64,000 bases of DNA, from assembly GCA_012728855.1 (NCBI GenBank), contig JAAYEH010000045.1, positions 1 to 64,000 of the forward strand. Reading direction: 5' to 3'. The notes under the pieces are model-generated. The model saw only the letters and a list, made by a program, of their open reading frames with translations. It was not told the DNA's origin and ran no database searches. Each line of letters begins with the position of its first letter. Position 1 is the first letter of the stretch. This DNA comes from Rhodopirellula sp. Lineage in GTDB: Bacteria > Planctomycetota > Planctomycetia > Pirellulales > Thermoguttaceae. Shown in pieces: positions 24,986 through 33,583 of this stretch. A program made the translations under genes and the position numbers.

Positions 24986-26302
24986 TCAATACAACGTGAA
25001 GTTCGATTGGGTGCCTGGCGGCTTGGGTGCAGCCGGCCGCAGGCCCAACGGGTTCTCGTAGATGTATACTGCAGATGACCGACAGGTGGTCAACAGCACA
25101 TCGGCAGCGCCATCGCCAGTCATGTCTCCGACGAGAGCTTCCATTTCGGCGGCATCGGGCGCGTGCGGATCGGTGAGATCGGCGGTCTGCATGGCGAAGG
25201 TGGCCAGGCGATTGCCGTAGCCATCGAAGAGGCCGCGGCCTTGGGCGACGACGATTTCATCCAGCCCGTCTCCGTTCCAGTCGACCAGAGCGTGATGGCG
25301 AGAGTAATCGGTGGTCATTTCGGCCACCCGATGCCCTTGATCATCCAGCACCCACAACGGCCCCTGCCCCCATGGGCGGTGGTCGATGTCCACGGCGAGT
25401 TGTGATCCAGGCACGTCGCTGCGCAGCCGGCCGACGTCGACGGATTCGAAGTGGTGGCCGGTCAACTCCCAGAGTGTCTTGCCGTTGCCGTCGCAGACGG
25501 CGATGCCGTCGGCCCCACACATCGAAAGCACTAGGCGAAATTCCTCAGGCTTGTTACCGGCTCGCAGCACGCGGCAGCAATCCAGATGGCCGCGGTGCAG
25601 ATCGATCTGTTGGCTGGTGTACGTCCAACGCTCCGTACCATCCGGGTTGAGCATGGTGAACCCGGCCATGATTTCGTCGCGCCCATCGCCATCCAAGTCG
25701 ATCGGCACCGCCTGATGAGCCGTGCGATGGCCGCCAGGTCCAGTGACCGTCCAGAGTTGCCGGCCGTCGCGGCGAAATGCCCAAATTTGCGTGTAGCGTG
25801 TCTTCACTAGATAATCGGTGGCACGCGTGCCGCCGCTGAGATTCGCGAACGTCAGGCAATCGCTGGCTCCTTCCGGAATAGGCAATCGGCGGCGCTGTTT
25901 GCCGGTAGCTCCGTCCAGTTCGACCAGGAAGCCCTCCGTGCAGAGTACGACATCGCCCTTGCCGTTGCCGTCCCAGTCGTAGATCTGGCACGCGACATCG
26001 TGATGCAGTTTTTTGCGGCCGATGTGCGGATTGCCCCAACGCCAGAGCACGCGGCCATCCACCTTCTGCGCAACCACGGCACTGGTGAAGTGAACGTCAT
26101 TCCGATCGACGTTGCGCGCGCTGACCAGTTCAGCCTCGTTGTCGCCGTCGAGGTCGCCGGCCACGACCCACGCGCCAGCGAAGTCGGGATCAAGCGCGAC
26201 TCGACGCCAGGGCTCGATGATGGTTTCGGCTGCAACAGCGCAGCACGCGGCTGTGCCCGTGACAAGCAGGACGAGTGGCAGAACAATGGGCGTGATGTTC
26301 AT
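24986..26302 (-). CDS. Secreted FG-GAP/VCBS beta-propeller protein
   Basis: A 438-residue protein. Residues 1-25 are a signal peptide (MNITPIVLPLVLLVTGTAAC, ending AVAAE). The remainder contains repeated calcium-binding-type loops of the FG-GAP/VCBS kind: GDLDGDNEAELVSA, DWDGNGKGDVVLC, DLDGDGRDEIMAG, DWNGDGLDEIVVA and DMTGDGAADVLLT, spaced about 55-80 residues apart, as in a seven-bladed propeller. The fold resembles that of rhamnogalacturonan lyases of family PL11, but I do not see enough to claim enzyme activity. The start was set at ATG 26302 at the signal peptide. It stands convergent with the RAYT element, and a DUF1080 relic lies behind its start. Confidence 0.82.
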   Translation of the reverse strand: MNITPIVLPLVLLVTGTAACCAVAAETIIEPWRRVALDPDFAGAWVVAGDLDGDNEAELVSARNVDRNDVHFTSAVVAQKVDGRVLWRWGNPHIGRKKLHHDVACQIYDWDGNGKGDVVLCTEGFLVELDGATGKQRRRLPIPEGASDCLTFANLSGGTRATDYLVKTRYTQIWAFRRDGRQLWTVTGPGGHRTAHQAVPIDLDGDGRDEIMAGFTMLNPDGTERWTYTSQQIDLHRGHLDCCRVLRAGNKPEEFRLVLSMCGADGIAVCDGNGKTLWELTGHHFESVDVGRLRSDVPGSQLAVDIDHRPWGQGPLWVLDDQGHRVAEMTTDYSRHHALVDWNGDGLDEIVVAQGRGLFDGYGNRLATFAMQTADLTDPHAPDAAEMEALVGDMTGDGAADVLLTTCRSSAVYIYENPLGLRPAAPKPPGTQSNFTLY

Positions 26303-26392
26303 GGGAGCAACCTGCAATTCCCGTGTCGAGACCGCCTGGGCGGATGATCACAACTGCACGATCTCAGTTTACCTCCAAGCCAAGCTGTCCGC

Positions 26393-26530
26393 GACGGGCA
26401 CGCAATACATGGACACGGCACGTCCGGCTGGAAGGTTCCCGACGGCGACGGTGGCCATTGGAAAGTGCTCGACGGCGTCATCGACTACGATGCCCAGTCC
26501 GAAGCCAAGATCGTAAGGGTAGATTTTTGA
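26393..26530 (+). pseudogene. Relic of a DUF1080 (3-keto-disaccharide hydrolase-like) gene
   Basis: A 45-codon open frame reads GTSGWKVPDGDGGHWKVLDG followed by VIDYDAQSEAK and then runs into stop at 26528. This is the N-terminal strand pattern of exported DUF1080 domain proteins, common in planctomycetes, where the domain continues for about 180 more residues. Nothing of the rest is present, and no start or signal precedes it. It is probably a gene fragment left after deletion. The remainder of the 400-base gap between the divergent neighbours has no other recognisable content. Confidence 0.6.
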
Positions 26531-26714
26531 CATGGCTGAGGCGGGGCGTTAGGATGGTTGCACGGACTGATTAGCACGAGTCATGGTTTCTGGCACGCCG
26601 CACCACATTACCCAGCGGGGTAACCGCCGGCGGCAGACGGTCTTCTGCGAGGAAGATTGCATATATCGGTGAGTTTTCCTGAGGGAGTCCTGCAAAAGAA
26701 GGGAAAGAATTCCA

Positions 26715-28148
26715 ATGTGTGAACAATGCACGAGACGACAGTTCCTGGGAACCGGAGTTGCCGCGAGTGGCTTGATGTTCGCCGGCGCGGCCTGGTCGCA
26801 TGCGTGGGTTTCCGATTCGCCCCCCAAACCCCAGCGCAAGTCGCGGATCTCGGTCATCTTTACCGGCCCCCCGGGACCGGAAGACCGCGGGTGGAACGCC
26901 GATCCGAAGCAACTGGAGGCCATGAAAGCCCGCCTGGCACAGGTGGAGAAGGATCTGGGCAACGTCGAGCTGTTGATCGGCGAGGCGAACAATGCTGAGC
27001 AGACCGCGGCCTTGTTGAAGCAAGCCGGGCCGGCCACGCCGGTGCTCGCCGTCAACCTCCATTGCTTCGCCTTGACGCGAATGGTACAGCCGATCCTGGA
27101 CGGCAACCATCCCCTGGTCGTCTTCTCGCTGCCGGCCAGCGGTCACGACTGGATGTATCCTCACCGCTGGCAACGCCAGGGTCACCCGGTCACGCTGCTG
27201 CCCAGCAGCGACTACAACGAACTCGAACGAGCGATTCGCCTGCTCCGCGTGATCCCCATGATGCAGCAGACCCGAATCCTCCTCTTCCCGCCCGCCAAAG
27301 GCACGGCGCCCGCCCAGTCGCCGGAAGAGGTGAAGAAGCGCCTGGGGGCCGACGTTGTGGCGGTCGACGAAAAGACCTTCAGCGACCTGATCGCAGCCGC
27401 CGACGACAAGGAAGTTCAAGCGGAGACCGCCCGCTGGACCGGCGAGGCGAAACAGATCATCGAGCCCACCCAGGAGGACATCGCCAAGGCGGCCCGCGTC
27501 AGTGTGGCCCTGCAGAACCTGATGAAGCTGCAGCAGGCCCAGGGGCTGGCAATCGGCACCTGCATGGGCTGGCTGCCCAAGGGATTCCCCTGTCTCGGCT
27601 TCGCGCGGCTGCGCGACTGCGGCATTCCGGCCGCCTGCGAGGGCGACATGGATTCGCTGCTGACCATGCTTCTGTTCCAGTACGCGATCGATCGTCCCGG
27701 GTTTCAAGGAAACGCGACCTTCGACACTTCGTGCAACGCTCTGTGGACCGCCCATTGCACTGCGCCGCTGAAGATGGACGGCCAGGACGGCAAGCCGGCG
27801 CCCTACCTGCTCCGCGGGCATTCCGAAGTCCACGGCAGCGGCTGTGTGCCCGAGGTTCAGTATCGGGTCGGCGAAACCATCACCCGCACGAAGCTGGTGA
27901 ACCTGGACACGATCCTTGTTTCCACAGGAAAGATCATCGAAGTGCCCGAGAAGTCGGTCCGCGCCTGTCGCACCCAGATTGTCACGGAAGTCCGCGATGC
28001 GGCGAAGATGGCCGCCAACTGGAGCAGCGTCCTTGAAACGGAGGACGCCATGACGCTGCTGCACCGCGTGGTGGTTTACGGCGATCACATGGACAGCATC
28101 CGCCACCTCGCGCGGCTGATGAATTTGAACGTCCTCGAGGAGGGCTGA
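26715..28148 (+). CDS. Exported fucose/arabinose isomerase-like protein
   Basis: A 477-residue protein starting MCEQCTRRQFLGTGVAASGL, a twin-arginine signal with basic residues RR and a hydrophobic stretch to about residue 28. The body resembles L-fucose isomerase-type proteins: an N-terminal Rossmann-like region (ISVIFTGPPGPEDRGW, VLAVNLHCFALTRM) and a C-terminal region with conserved acidic and cysteine residues (GIPAACEGDMDSLLTMLLFQ, CNALWTAHCTAP). Fucose isomerases interconvert aldoses and ketoses using a manganese site held by glutamate, aspartate and histidine; E and D are seen in ACEGDMD and histidines at TAHC and RGHSEVHG. Export is unusual for isomerases. The substrate and activity are unproven. 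An AAGAAGGGAAAG ribosome site precedes the ATG. Confidence 0.78.
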   Translation: MCEQCTRRQFLGTGVAASGLMFAGAAWSHAWVSDSPPKPQRKSRISVIFTGPPGPEDRGWNADPKQLEAMKARLAQVEKDLGNVELLIGEANNAEQTAALLKQAGPATPVLAVNLHCFALTRMVQPILDGNHPLVVFSLPASGHDWMYPHRWQRQGHPVTLLPSSDYNELERAIRLLRVIPMMQQTRILLFPPAKGTAPAQSPEEVKKRLGADVVAVDEKTFSDLIAAADDKEVQAETARWTGEAKQIIEPTQEDIAKAARVSVALQNLMKLQQAQGLAIGTCMGWLPKGFPCLGFARLRDCGIPAACEGDMDSLLTMLLFQYAIDRPGFQGNATFDTSCNALWTAHCTAPLKMDGQDGKPAPYLLRGHSEVHGSGCVPEVQYRVGETITRTKLVNLDTILVSTGKIIEVPEKSVRACRTQIVTEVRDAAKMAANWSSVLETEDAMTLLHRVVVYGDHMDSIRHLARLMNLNVLEEG

Positions 28149-28342
28149 ACCCCGGTCCCTCTGTCGTCGTGTGCTATCCCTGCTTGCCGTGGAAGGTCAC
28201 GCCGGTTCTGGCGACGAAACTTCGGTTTTTCGCAGTTCTTCGGGGTTTCGTCGCCTTCGCCCAGCGCCGCCGGGGCATAGTAGTTCAAGTATCCAACCTT
28301 GGCGAAGTCGATGCCCCGAAAAAGTCCACTTGAAGACCGAGC

Positions 28343-28500
28343 CAAGACATCCAGCCGCGCGTCCAGGCCGTGGGCCCCGAACGGTTCGGTATCGTCGCGG
28401 TCGATTGCGCGCAGGCGCGATCCAAGTGGATGCTGTGCGACTTCTATGGTAATGTCCTCATCTCGCCCACGGTCTCCGAGCACCGCCGCGCCGGTCTATC
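28343..28500 (+). pseudogene. Transposase N-terminal relic, IS110-like
   Basis: One frame reads VGPERFGIVAVDCAQARSKW and then MLCDFYGNVLISP. This resembles the N-terminal RNase-H-like strand of IS110-type transposases, in which an early aspartate (here VAVDCAQ) is catalytic. The frame then runs into unrelated sequence after about 55 residues and has no start codon of its own. I read it as a fragment of a mobile element. The family is not certain. Confidence 0.4.
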
Positions 28501-28537
28501 CGGCCGCGGCAGTGCCCCGCCGTTCACTGCCGGCGAA

Positions 28538-29316
28538 TCAACCGCGCGCATGGTCGCGCCCCGCGATGCCTTCGACGAACAGCTTCTGCGTCGGGTAAGC
28601 AAACTCGACCCCTTCCGCGGCAAACTTCTCGAACAGGGCCAGGTTGATCGTCTGTTGCACGTCCATGTAGACGTTGTAGTCCGGCACCAGAACGTAATAA
28701 ACGGTTTCGAACGTCACGGCAAAAGCGCCGAACTCCTTGAGGTGCGATCGGTCGAATCGCGTGTTTTCCCGGGATTCGACGATCGTACGTATCATCTGCG
28801 GGATGTCGGCCAGCTTGGATGCCGGGGTGTCGTAGATCACGCCCACGGTGAAAACAATGCGACGTTCCTGCATCCGCTTGAAATTGCGGATGCGGCTCTG
28901 CAGCAGGTCGGTGTTGGCGAAGATCAACTGCTCGCCGGACAGCGCCTGAACTCGCGTCGTCTTCAGGCCGATCTTCTCGACCGTTCCCATCTCACTGCCG
29001 ACGATGATGAAGTCACCCATCACGAAAGGCTTGTCCAGCACGATGCTCAGGGAGGCGAACAGATCGCCACCATCAGGAGAAACCACGCTTTGGTGGCCTG
29101 CATCGCCTCCGCGATTCCATCGTCCCAGGCGGCCGTTGTTGCCGCCGTAATCCGTTGGATCCGCCGTTGGACGAACCCGACGACAATCCTCAGTAAGAAC
29201 ATTGCCAGCAGGGCAACGCCCGCCGCCACAAGCCAGCGAATCGCGGAATTGCCCCACGCCGCGTATTCCCGCCACGGCAATTGGTCGGCCCATTCGAAGT
29301 ATCGCTCAAGCGCCAT
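28538..29316 (-). pseudogene. mscS-type mechanosensitive channel, internal deletion and frameshift
   Basis: Two parts of one MscS-family channel are read in different frames. The N-terminal part (29316 to about 29068) starts MALERYFEWADQLPWREYAA, has a first transmembrane segment (WLVAAGVALLAMFLLRIVVG) and stops at 29047 after KAWFLLMVAICSPP. The C-terminal part resumes near 29068 as GDLFASLSIVLDKPFVMGDF and continues to the stop at 28538 with the beta domain (IGLKTTRVQALSGEQLIFAN) and C-terminal domain. About 100 residues, including the pore-forming region, are missing between them. The break occurs around GGTGGCGATCTG, where the two parts share a short sequence, so a deletion with frame change is likely. 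No functional channel can be made. Confidence 0.82.
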
Positions 29317-30702
29317 AGCTCAATCTGCCCTCTCCTCTTAGCATCCAGGTCTCGGCTTTCCTGCGGTTCGATTATAAGACATCCATACCTTATCCCTCAA
29401 GGACTGCTGAAGCCATCGCTGGATACCAAGCGCGAGAACGTAGCGGGCGCCATGCTGCAAGAAAGCATACTGCGACTCGGCCGGCCGCTCGCGGTCGATG
29501 CTTCCCACCACGGGCGCGAAGCTCGTGACGACGTTCCGCCGGGTGCCGCTCACCAAGTAGACCAACTGCCCGTTGAAGCAATGGGTGATGCCGCGGATGG
29601 TCGACGGGCGGCGGCCAGGGCGCCCCGGGTGAGCGATCACCGGGGCGACCCGGCCCAATCTCCTGCTCTTCCATCGTCAGCATCGCTTCGCTCATCCGGC
29701 TTGACGGTTACTCGCACGCGACAGTTGTTCTCACCGATCGCGCCCTCTGCTCCGCGAGCCGCCACGGAAGGAGGCAACGAGGTCAGACTCTAAAAATTCA
29801 ATTTCCCATTGCAAGGGCCAGGGCGCAAAAAGGGGAGCAAAAAGCTGTCAGGAAACTCCTTCATTCCGGATCCGATACTCCCCGCTCCTCGCCGCTCGAG
29901 CCGACTTTTTAGACACCCGACTTTCGGCCGGTGCGAACTTGTGCGCGTGCCCTCCATTGTAAACCCACCGCCACTGCCGGCTTACGCCCCGGAGTCTCGC
30001 CCGACCAAAAACCCGGAAAAGTCGCCTTGGCGAAAAACGCCCTCGTCCCGGCTCACTGCCGAAATTCTCCTCATCCCCTGGCCCAAATACCTGCTTGACA
30101 TAGCGCGCCGCATCGACCATGCTCAGACAACTGCAGTGGACACACGATCACGTCCATCCCCGCAAGCCGCGTCCAGCCGCTTTCGCTCACCCGGCTCCGG
30201 CAGCTCATTGGCAATTTGGTTGATGATTCGAGTTCTCCCGCCGGCCGGCGGAAGGGATCGCGGTCTCTTTCCGCCCCATGTGCCCGCCGTGCTCCGGCCC
30301 AAGCTCTCACGAAGTGAGACTCCCTTCAGCGCGAGAAACCGGCACCTCCTCCCCCGGAAGCGCGTGGCGCCCATGTCCCCTCGCTTTTGAGAAATCGCCA
30401 ACTTGGGCACCACACTCGCCGCTGCCAATCGTCGCACGCGCCCCGCCGCTCCTCCTCCAACGCCTGCCCCGCTACAGTAACCCTGGTGATTTTGGAAAAT
30501 CGGCATCCTTGACCGCCATATTCTGGGCCTGGTTCAAGAGCGGGTCGCAGCCAGTAGATCCCGCTTGCCGAGCGGAACCTACCTTTTGTTACCTGCCAAG
30601 GTCGAGATTTGAGCCATGCCACATTCTGCGCGCCGATTTCCCTGCAACTTGCTGCCGCCCTTGCCCTTGCGACTCCTTCGCCCTGCGCGCGGCCCAGTCG
30701 TG
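29317..30702. other. Decayed intergenic region with no convincing gene
   Basis: About 1.4 kb follows the broken channel. Several open frames exist, but none has a recognisable domain or plausible start. One minus-strand frame at about 29660-29338 (RGITHCFNGQLVYLVSGTRR) reads smoothly and could be a gene fragment of unknown origin. The plus strand at 29781-29822 carries a solitary RAYT left end. The right edge is a palindrome at 30702. Confidence 0.55.
29781..29822 (+). repeat. Solitary RAYT left end
   Basis: GGTCAGACTCTAAAAATTCA, followed by a TTTCCCATTGCAAGGGCCAG stretch, matches the left end of the RAYT element at 24037-24080 with only a few differences. No transposase follows, so it is a remnant or a non-autonomous copy. 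Confidence 0.8.
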
Positions 30703-30725
30703 TCAGCCTGGAAAGGCTGACCTAC
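30702..30725. repeat. REP-like palindrome (family B) at end of znuB-type gene
   Basis: GTCAGCCTGGAAAGGCTGAC is a near-perfect palindrome of the same kind as those at 58709 and 63572. It overlaps the stop codon of the permease gene, and the last residues of that protein (RSAFPG) are read from it. Confidence 0.85.
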
Positions 30726-31572
30726 TGGCGCGATGCCGGATCTGCCGGATGACGACGGAGACCAGGTAGACAAACCCTGCCGCCAGAACAATTGCCGGTT
30801 CGGCGGCGACCGCCGTTCCGTAGACGGCGATGCGAGGCAGGGTGGTCACCAGCGCGGAAATCAACACGCCCAGGAACATCATCGCGGGAACGCGGCCGAC
30901 GTGGTGCGCCGCCGTGGCCGCCGGCAGGCTCAGCAGTGCGATCACCAGGATCAATCCGACGATCTGAGTCAGGGCGATCACCGTCAGCGCCACCAGGCAG
31001 AGCAGGAGAATATTCGTCCGCAATACGTCGATACCCTGAATCTCGGCCTGCTGTGGGTCGAGACAGATCGCCAGCAGCCGTTTGTGAAAGACGAGCACGA
31101 CAGCCAGAATGATCGCGTCCAAGGCAAGAATCATCCAGACCTGGCCCCAGGCGATGAAGGCGATGTTGCCGAAGAGATAGCTCATCAACTCGGTCTGATA
31201 GCCGGGTGTGAACTTGATCAACAACAGGCCGATCGCCATGCCGACCGCCCAGAGGGCGCCGATGAGGGTGTCCATCCGCTCCGCTACCCTCTGATGGACA
31301 ACACCGATCAATACCGCCGCGGCCAGCGAGACGACAATCGCGCCGTACAGCGGCCGGAACCAGCCCAGAGCGTCGGGATACATCGTGGCGAGCCAGAGAG
31401 AAGCTCCCACGCCGCCGACGGCCATGTGAGCGATGGCGCCGCTGAGGAAGACAATCCGCCGCGTGATCACATAGGGGCCGATCACGCCGCAAGCCAGACT
31501 CGCCGCCAGCCCGGCCAGCAGCCCCGTGAGCAGAAAGGGATTGTGCCCCATGTCCTGAAAGAATTGCGTCAT
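30703..31572 (-). CDS. Metal ABC transporter permease (ZnuB/MntB type)
   Basis: A 289-residue membrane protein with about eight hydrophobic segments, of the ABC-3 family of zinc/manganese permeases. Typical regions are CGVIGPYVITRRIVFLSGAI followed by AHMAVGGVGASL near the start and LSLPAATAAHHVGRVPAMMF near residue 220. The C-terminal six residues are encoded by a REP palindrome that supplies the stop codon. The ATPase gene ends 21 bases upstream and the binding-protein gene precedes that, giving the order binding protein, ATPase, permease. It would import zinc or manganese from the periplasm with its partners. The last residues may be an acquired end without loss of function. Confidence 0.9.
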   Translation of the reverse strand: MTQFFQDMGHNPFLLTGLLAGLAASLACGVIGPYVITRRIVFLSGAIAHMAVGGVGASLWLATMYPDALGWFRPLYGAIVVSLAAAVLIGVVHQRVAERMDTLIGALWAVGMAIGLLLIKFTPGYQTELMSYLFGNIAFIAWGQVWMILALDAIILAVVLVFHKRLLAICLDPQQAEIQGIDVLRTNILLLCLVALTVIALTQIVGLILVIALLSLPAATAAHHVGRVPAMMFLGVLISALVTTLPRIAVYGTAVAAEPAIVLAAGFVYLVSVVIRQIRHRASRSAFPG

Positions 31573-31593
31573 CGGGCGGAAATTCCACAGCGT

Positions 31594-32445
31594 TCAATCG
31601 GAAGGGGAAGCGTCCGCGGCAGGATGCGGGTGCGGATGGCCGGCGAGCGCGTCGCAGCCGTGTTCACAGCCGGGATCGGAGAGAGGGCATTCGTCAACAT
31701 GGCGGATCGCCCGCACGTGGCCGTGGTACATCTCGGAGATGACCCCGGCGGAGATCTCCTCGGCCGCATGGACCGTGATGCGGCGACTGAGACATGCCAC
31801 CCGCTTCAAATGCCGCGAGACGAAGCCCACGTCGTGGCTGACGACGACGATCGGCAGTCGCCGATTGAGCTGGTGCAGCAGGTCGATCACGTTCTCTTCC
31901 ATGTGCGGATCGACGCCCGCGGTCGGTTCGTCCAACAGAAGGAGTTGGGCATCGGAGGCCAGCGCCCTGGCAATGAGCACGCGCTGCCGTTGTCCGCCCG
32001 AGAGTGTGGCGATCGCCCGCCCGGCGAGATCCTCGATGCCGGTCTGCGCCAGGGCCGCGAGTGCGGCCTTCACATGGGATCGGCCGAACCACGCTCCCCA
32101 CGACGAACGACTCAGCCTGCCGGTAAGGACGATGTCGAGCACGTTGGCGGGGACAGTCGCGTCGATCTGGGAATACTGCGGCACGTAGCCGATGCGGTCC
32201 CGCACGTCCACCGGGTTGTTTCCCAATACTCGCACCGTGCCACGGTCCGGCTCCAACAGGCCGAGGATAAGCTTCAGCAGCGTCGTCTTCCCGCCGCCAT
32301 TGGGGCCGATAATACCGAGGAAGTCGCCGGCCTGGACGTCCAGGCTGACATCTTCCAGCACCGGCGCCGCTCCCTGCCGAGGCGGGTAGGTGAACGTCAC
32401 GTTGCGGAGATCGACCACCGGCGGATTGTCAGCCATCGCTGTCAC
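31594..32445 (-). CDS. Metal ABC transporter ATP-binding protein (ZnuC type)
   Basis: A 283-residue ABC ATPase. Walker A is GPNGGGKTT (about residues 46-54), the Q-loop GYVPQYSQ, the signature LSGGQRQRV near residue 148, Walker B LLLLDEPTAGVD near 168 and the switch histidine VSHDVGFVSRH near 203. The closest functional group is the zinc/manganese type. The C-terminal 30 residues are rich in histidine (CEHGCDALAGHPHPHP), which could bind metal. The start overlaps the stop of the substrate-binding protein by four bases (ATGA), so translation is coupled. It energises metal uptake with the permease downstream. Confidence 0.92.
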   Translation of the reverse strand: MTAMADNPPVVDLRNVTFTYPPRQGAAPVLEDVSLDVQAGDFLGIIGPNGGGKTTLLKLILGLLEPDRGTVRVLGNNPVDVRDRIGYVPQYSQIDATVPANVLDIVLTGRLSRSSWGAWFGRSHVKAALAALAQTGIEDLAGRAIATLSGGQRQRVLIARALASDAQLLLLDEPTAGVDPHMEENVIDLLHQLNRRLPIVVVSHDVGFVSRHLKRVACLSRRITVHAAEEISAGVISEMYHGHVRAIRHVDECPLSDPGCEHGCDALAGHPHPHPAADASPSD

Positions 32446-33368
32446 TCGGTTTCTCCGGGTGCGCCATGGGCAATCGCCTCCGCGGCGCTGAGCAAGTTCG
32501 CGGCGACGTCTTCGGCCAGCGGGTCGAGCGTTTCCACGCGGGCGCCAACGGCTGTGGCGAGCGCCTCCGCGGCCCGGCCGGTGATCTGAGGTTGGACGAA
32601 GATCACCTTGGCGCCCAATTGCCGGGCCTTCTGCGCAAGTTCGGTCAGCTCGGCGTCGCTCGGCTGCTTCCCTTCGATCTCCACGGCGATCTGCTCCAGC
32701 CCGTACTCGGCCGCAAAATAGCCCCAGGCCGGATGGAACACGAAGAAAGCCTTGCCTGCAAGCGGGTCAAGCAGCGCATGGATCTTTGCGTCCAACTCGT
32801 CAAGGCGTCTGGCGAGGTCGGCAAGGTTGCCCTCGTACTCTGCCCGGCGAGCCGGATCGATGTCCGCCAGAGTCCGAGCTATCGTGCCGGCCTGGATTCT
32901 CAGCAGTCGCGGACTGAGCCAGATATGGGGATCGGCTCCGGCGTGGTGCTCGTGGTCGTCATCATGCCCATGATCGTCCGCCTCTTCGTGATGGGCGTGC
33001 GACTGCATGGGAATCAGCGCAGCGCCTTCTCGGGTATCGACAATGGGGATTTTACCGGACGACCGGATAGCCTCGAACCAGGCTCCACTTTCAAACGGCA
33101 CTCCGACGCGAAAGTAGACGTCGGCCTGCATCACCCGGCTCACCTGGGCATCCGACGGCTGATAGGTATGAGGGTCGTCGCTTGGTTGCACCAAGGGGAG
33201 CACCTCGACGTGCTCTCCGCCGACCTGTTCGACAAGCCAGACCTGCGGTGGGACACTGACGGCAACGATCAACTTCGTCGGTGCGGAAGACGGATCGGAC
33301 GAGCGCGTGCAGCCGACCGACAGAAGAAGGCTTGCGGCAACGAAGAGGTAGGTTGGGTTCTGCAACAT
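32442..33368 (-). CDS. Zinc ABC transporter substrate-binding lipoprotein (ZnuA type)
   Basis: A 308-residue lipoprotein. The start gives a signal with the lipobox LLSVGC, the cysteine being residue 20, so it is probably lipid-anchored. Metal-binding residues of the cluster A-I family are visible: H in DDPHTYQPSD near residue 75, a long acidic-histidine loop (HAHHEEADDHGHDDDHEHH, about residues 123-141) followed by DPHIWLSPR, and H in FFVFHPAWGYFA. The histidine-rich loop favours zinc over manganese. It is the first gene of the import operon, with overlap into the ATPase gene. A zinc-responsive repressor is expected, but no operator sequence was recognised in the 215 bases before the start, shared with the divergent operon. 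Confidence 0.92.
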   Translation of the reverse strand: MLQNPTYLFVAASLLLSVGCTRSSDPSSAPTKLIVAVSVPPQVWLVEQVGGEHVEVLPLVQPSDDPHTYQPSDAQVSRVMQADVYFRVGVPFESGAWFEAIRSSGKIPIVDTREGAALIPMQSHAHHEEADDHGHDDDHEHHAGADPHIWLSPRLLRIQAGTIARTLADIDPARRAEYEGNLADLARRLDELDAKIHALLDPLAGKAFFVFHPAWGYFAAEYGLEQIAVEIEGKQPSDAELTELAQKARQLGAKVIFVQPQITGRAAEALATAVGARVETLDPLAEDVAANLLSAAEAIAHGAPGETE

Positions 33369-33583
33369 GGAGCGGGACTTTACTAAGGGTCGGCAGTGGT
33401 ACACGGACCGGATCTGCCGGAATTCTTCGGGGAGAGCACGTTATTCTACCAAACGGAGATGAGTCGCGGCAGTCGTCACACGGGCAGGGCGAACCGCTTC
33501 CTTGCGAGCACCGAACCGTTGAATTATACTTACCCCCAGGAGTGGCAATATTGGAAATCGCGTGAAATCCGGAGCAGGAGGGG

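Noticed and set aside
29809-30390. A plus-strand 193-codon frame as a gene.
   Set aside because: Rich in Pro, Arg and Ser, no domain and no ribosome site; it looks like chance in GC-rich sequence.
30733-32589. A long plus-strand open frame opposite the metal importer genes.
   Set aside because: The minus-strand permease and ATPase have complete family motifs; the plus frame has none.
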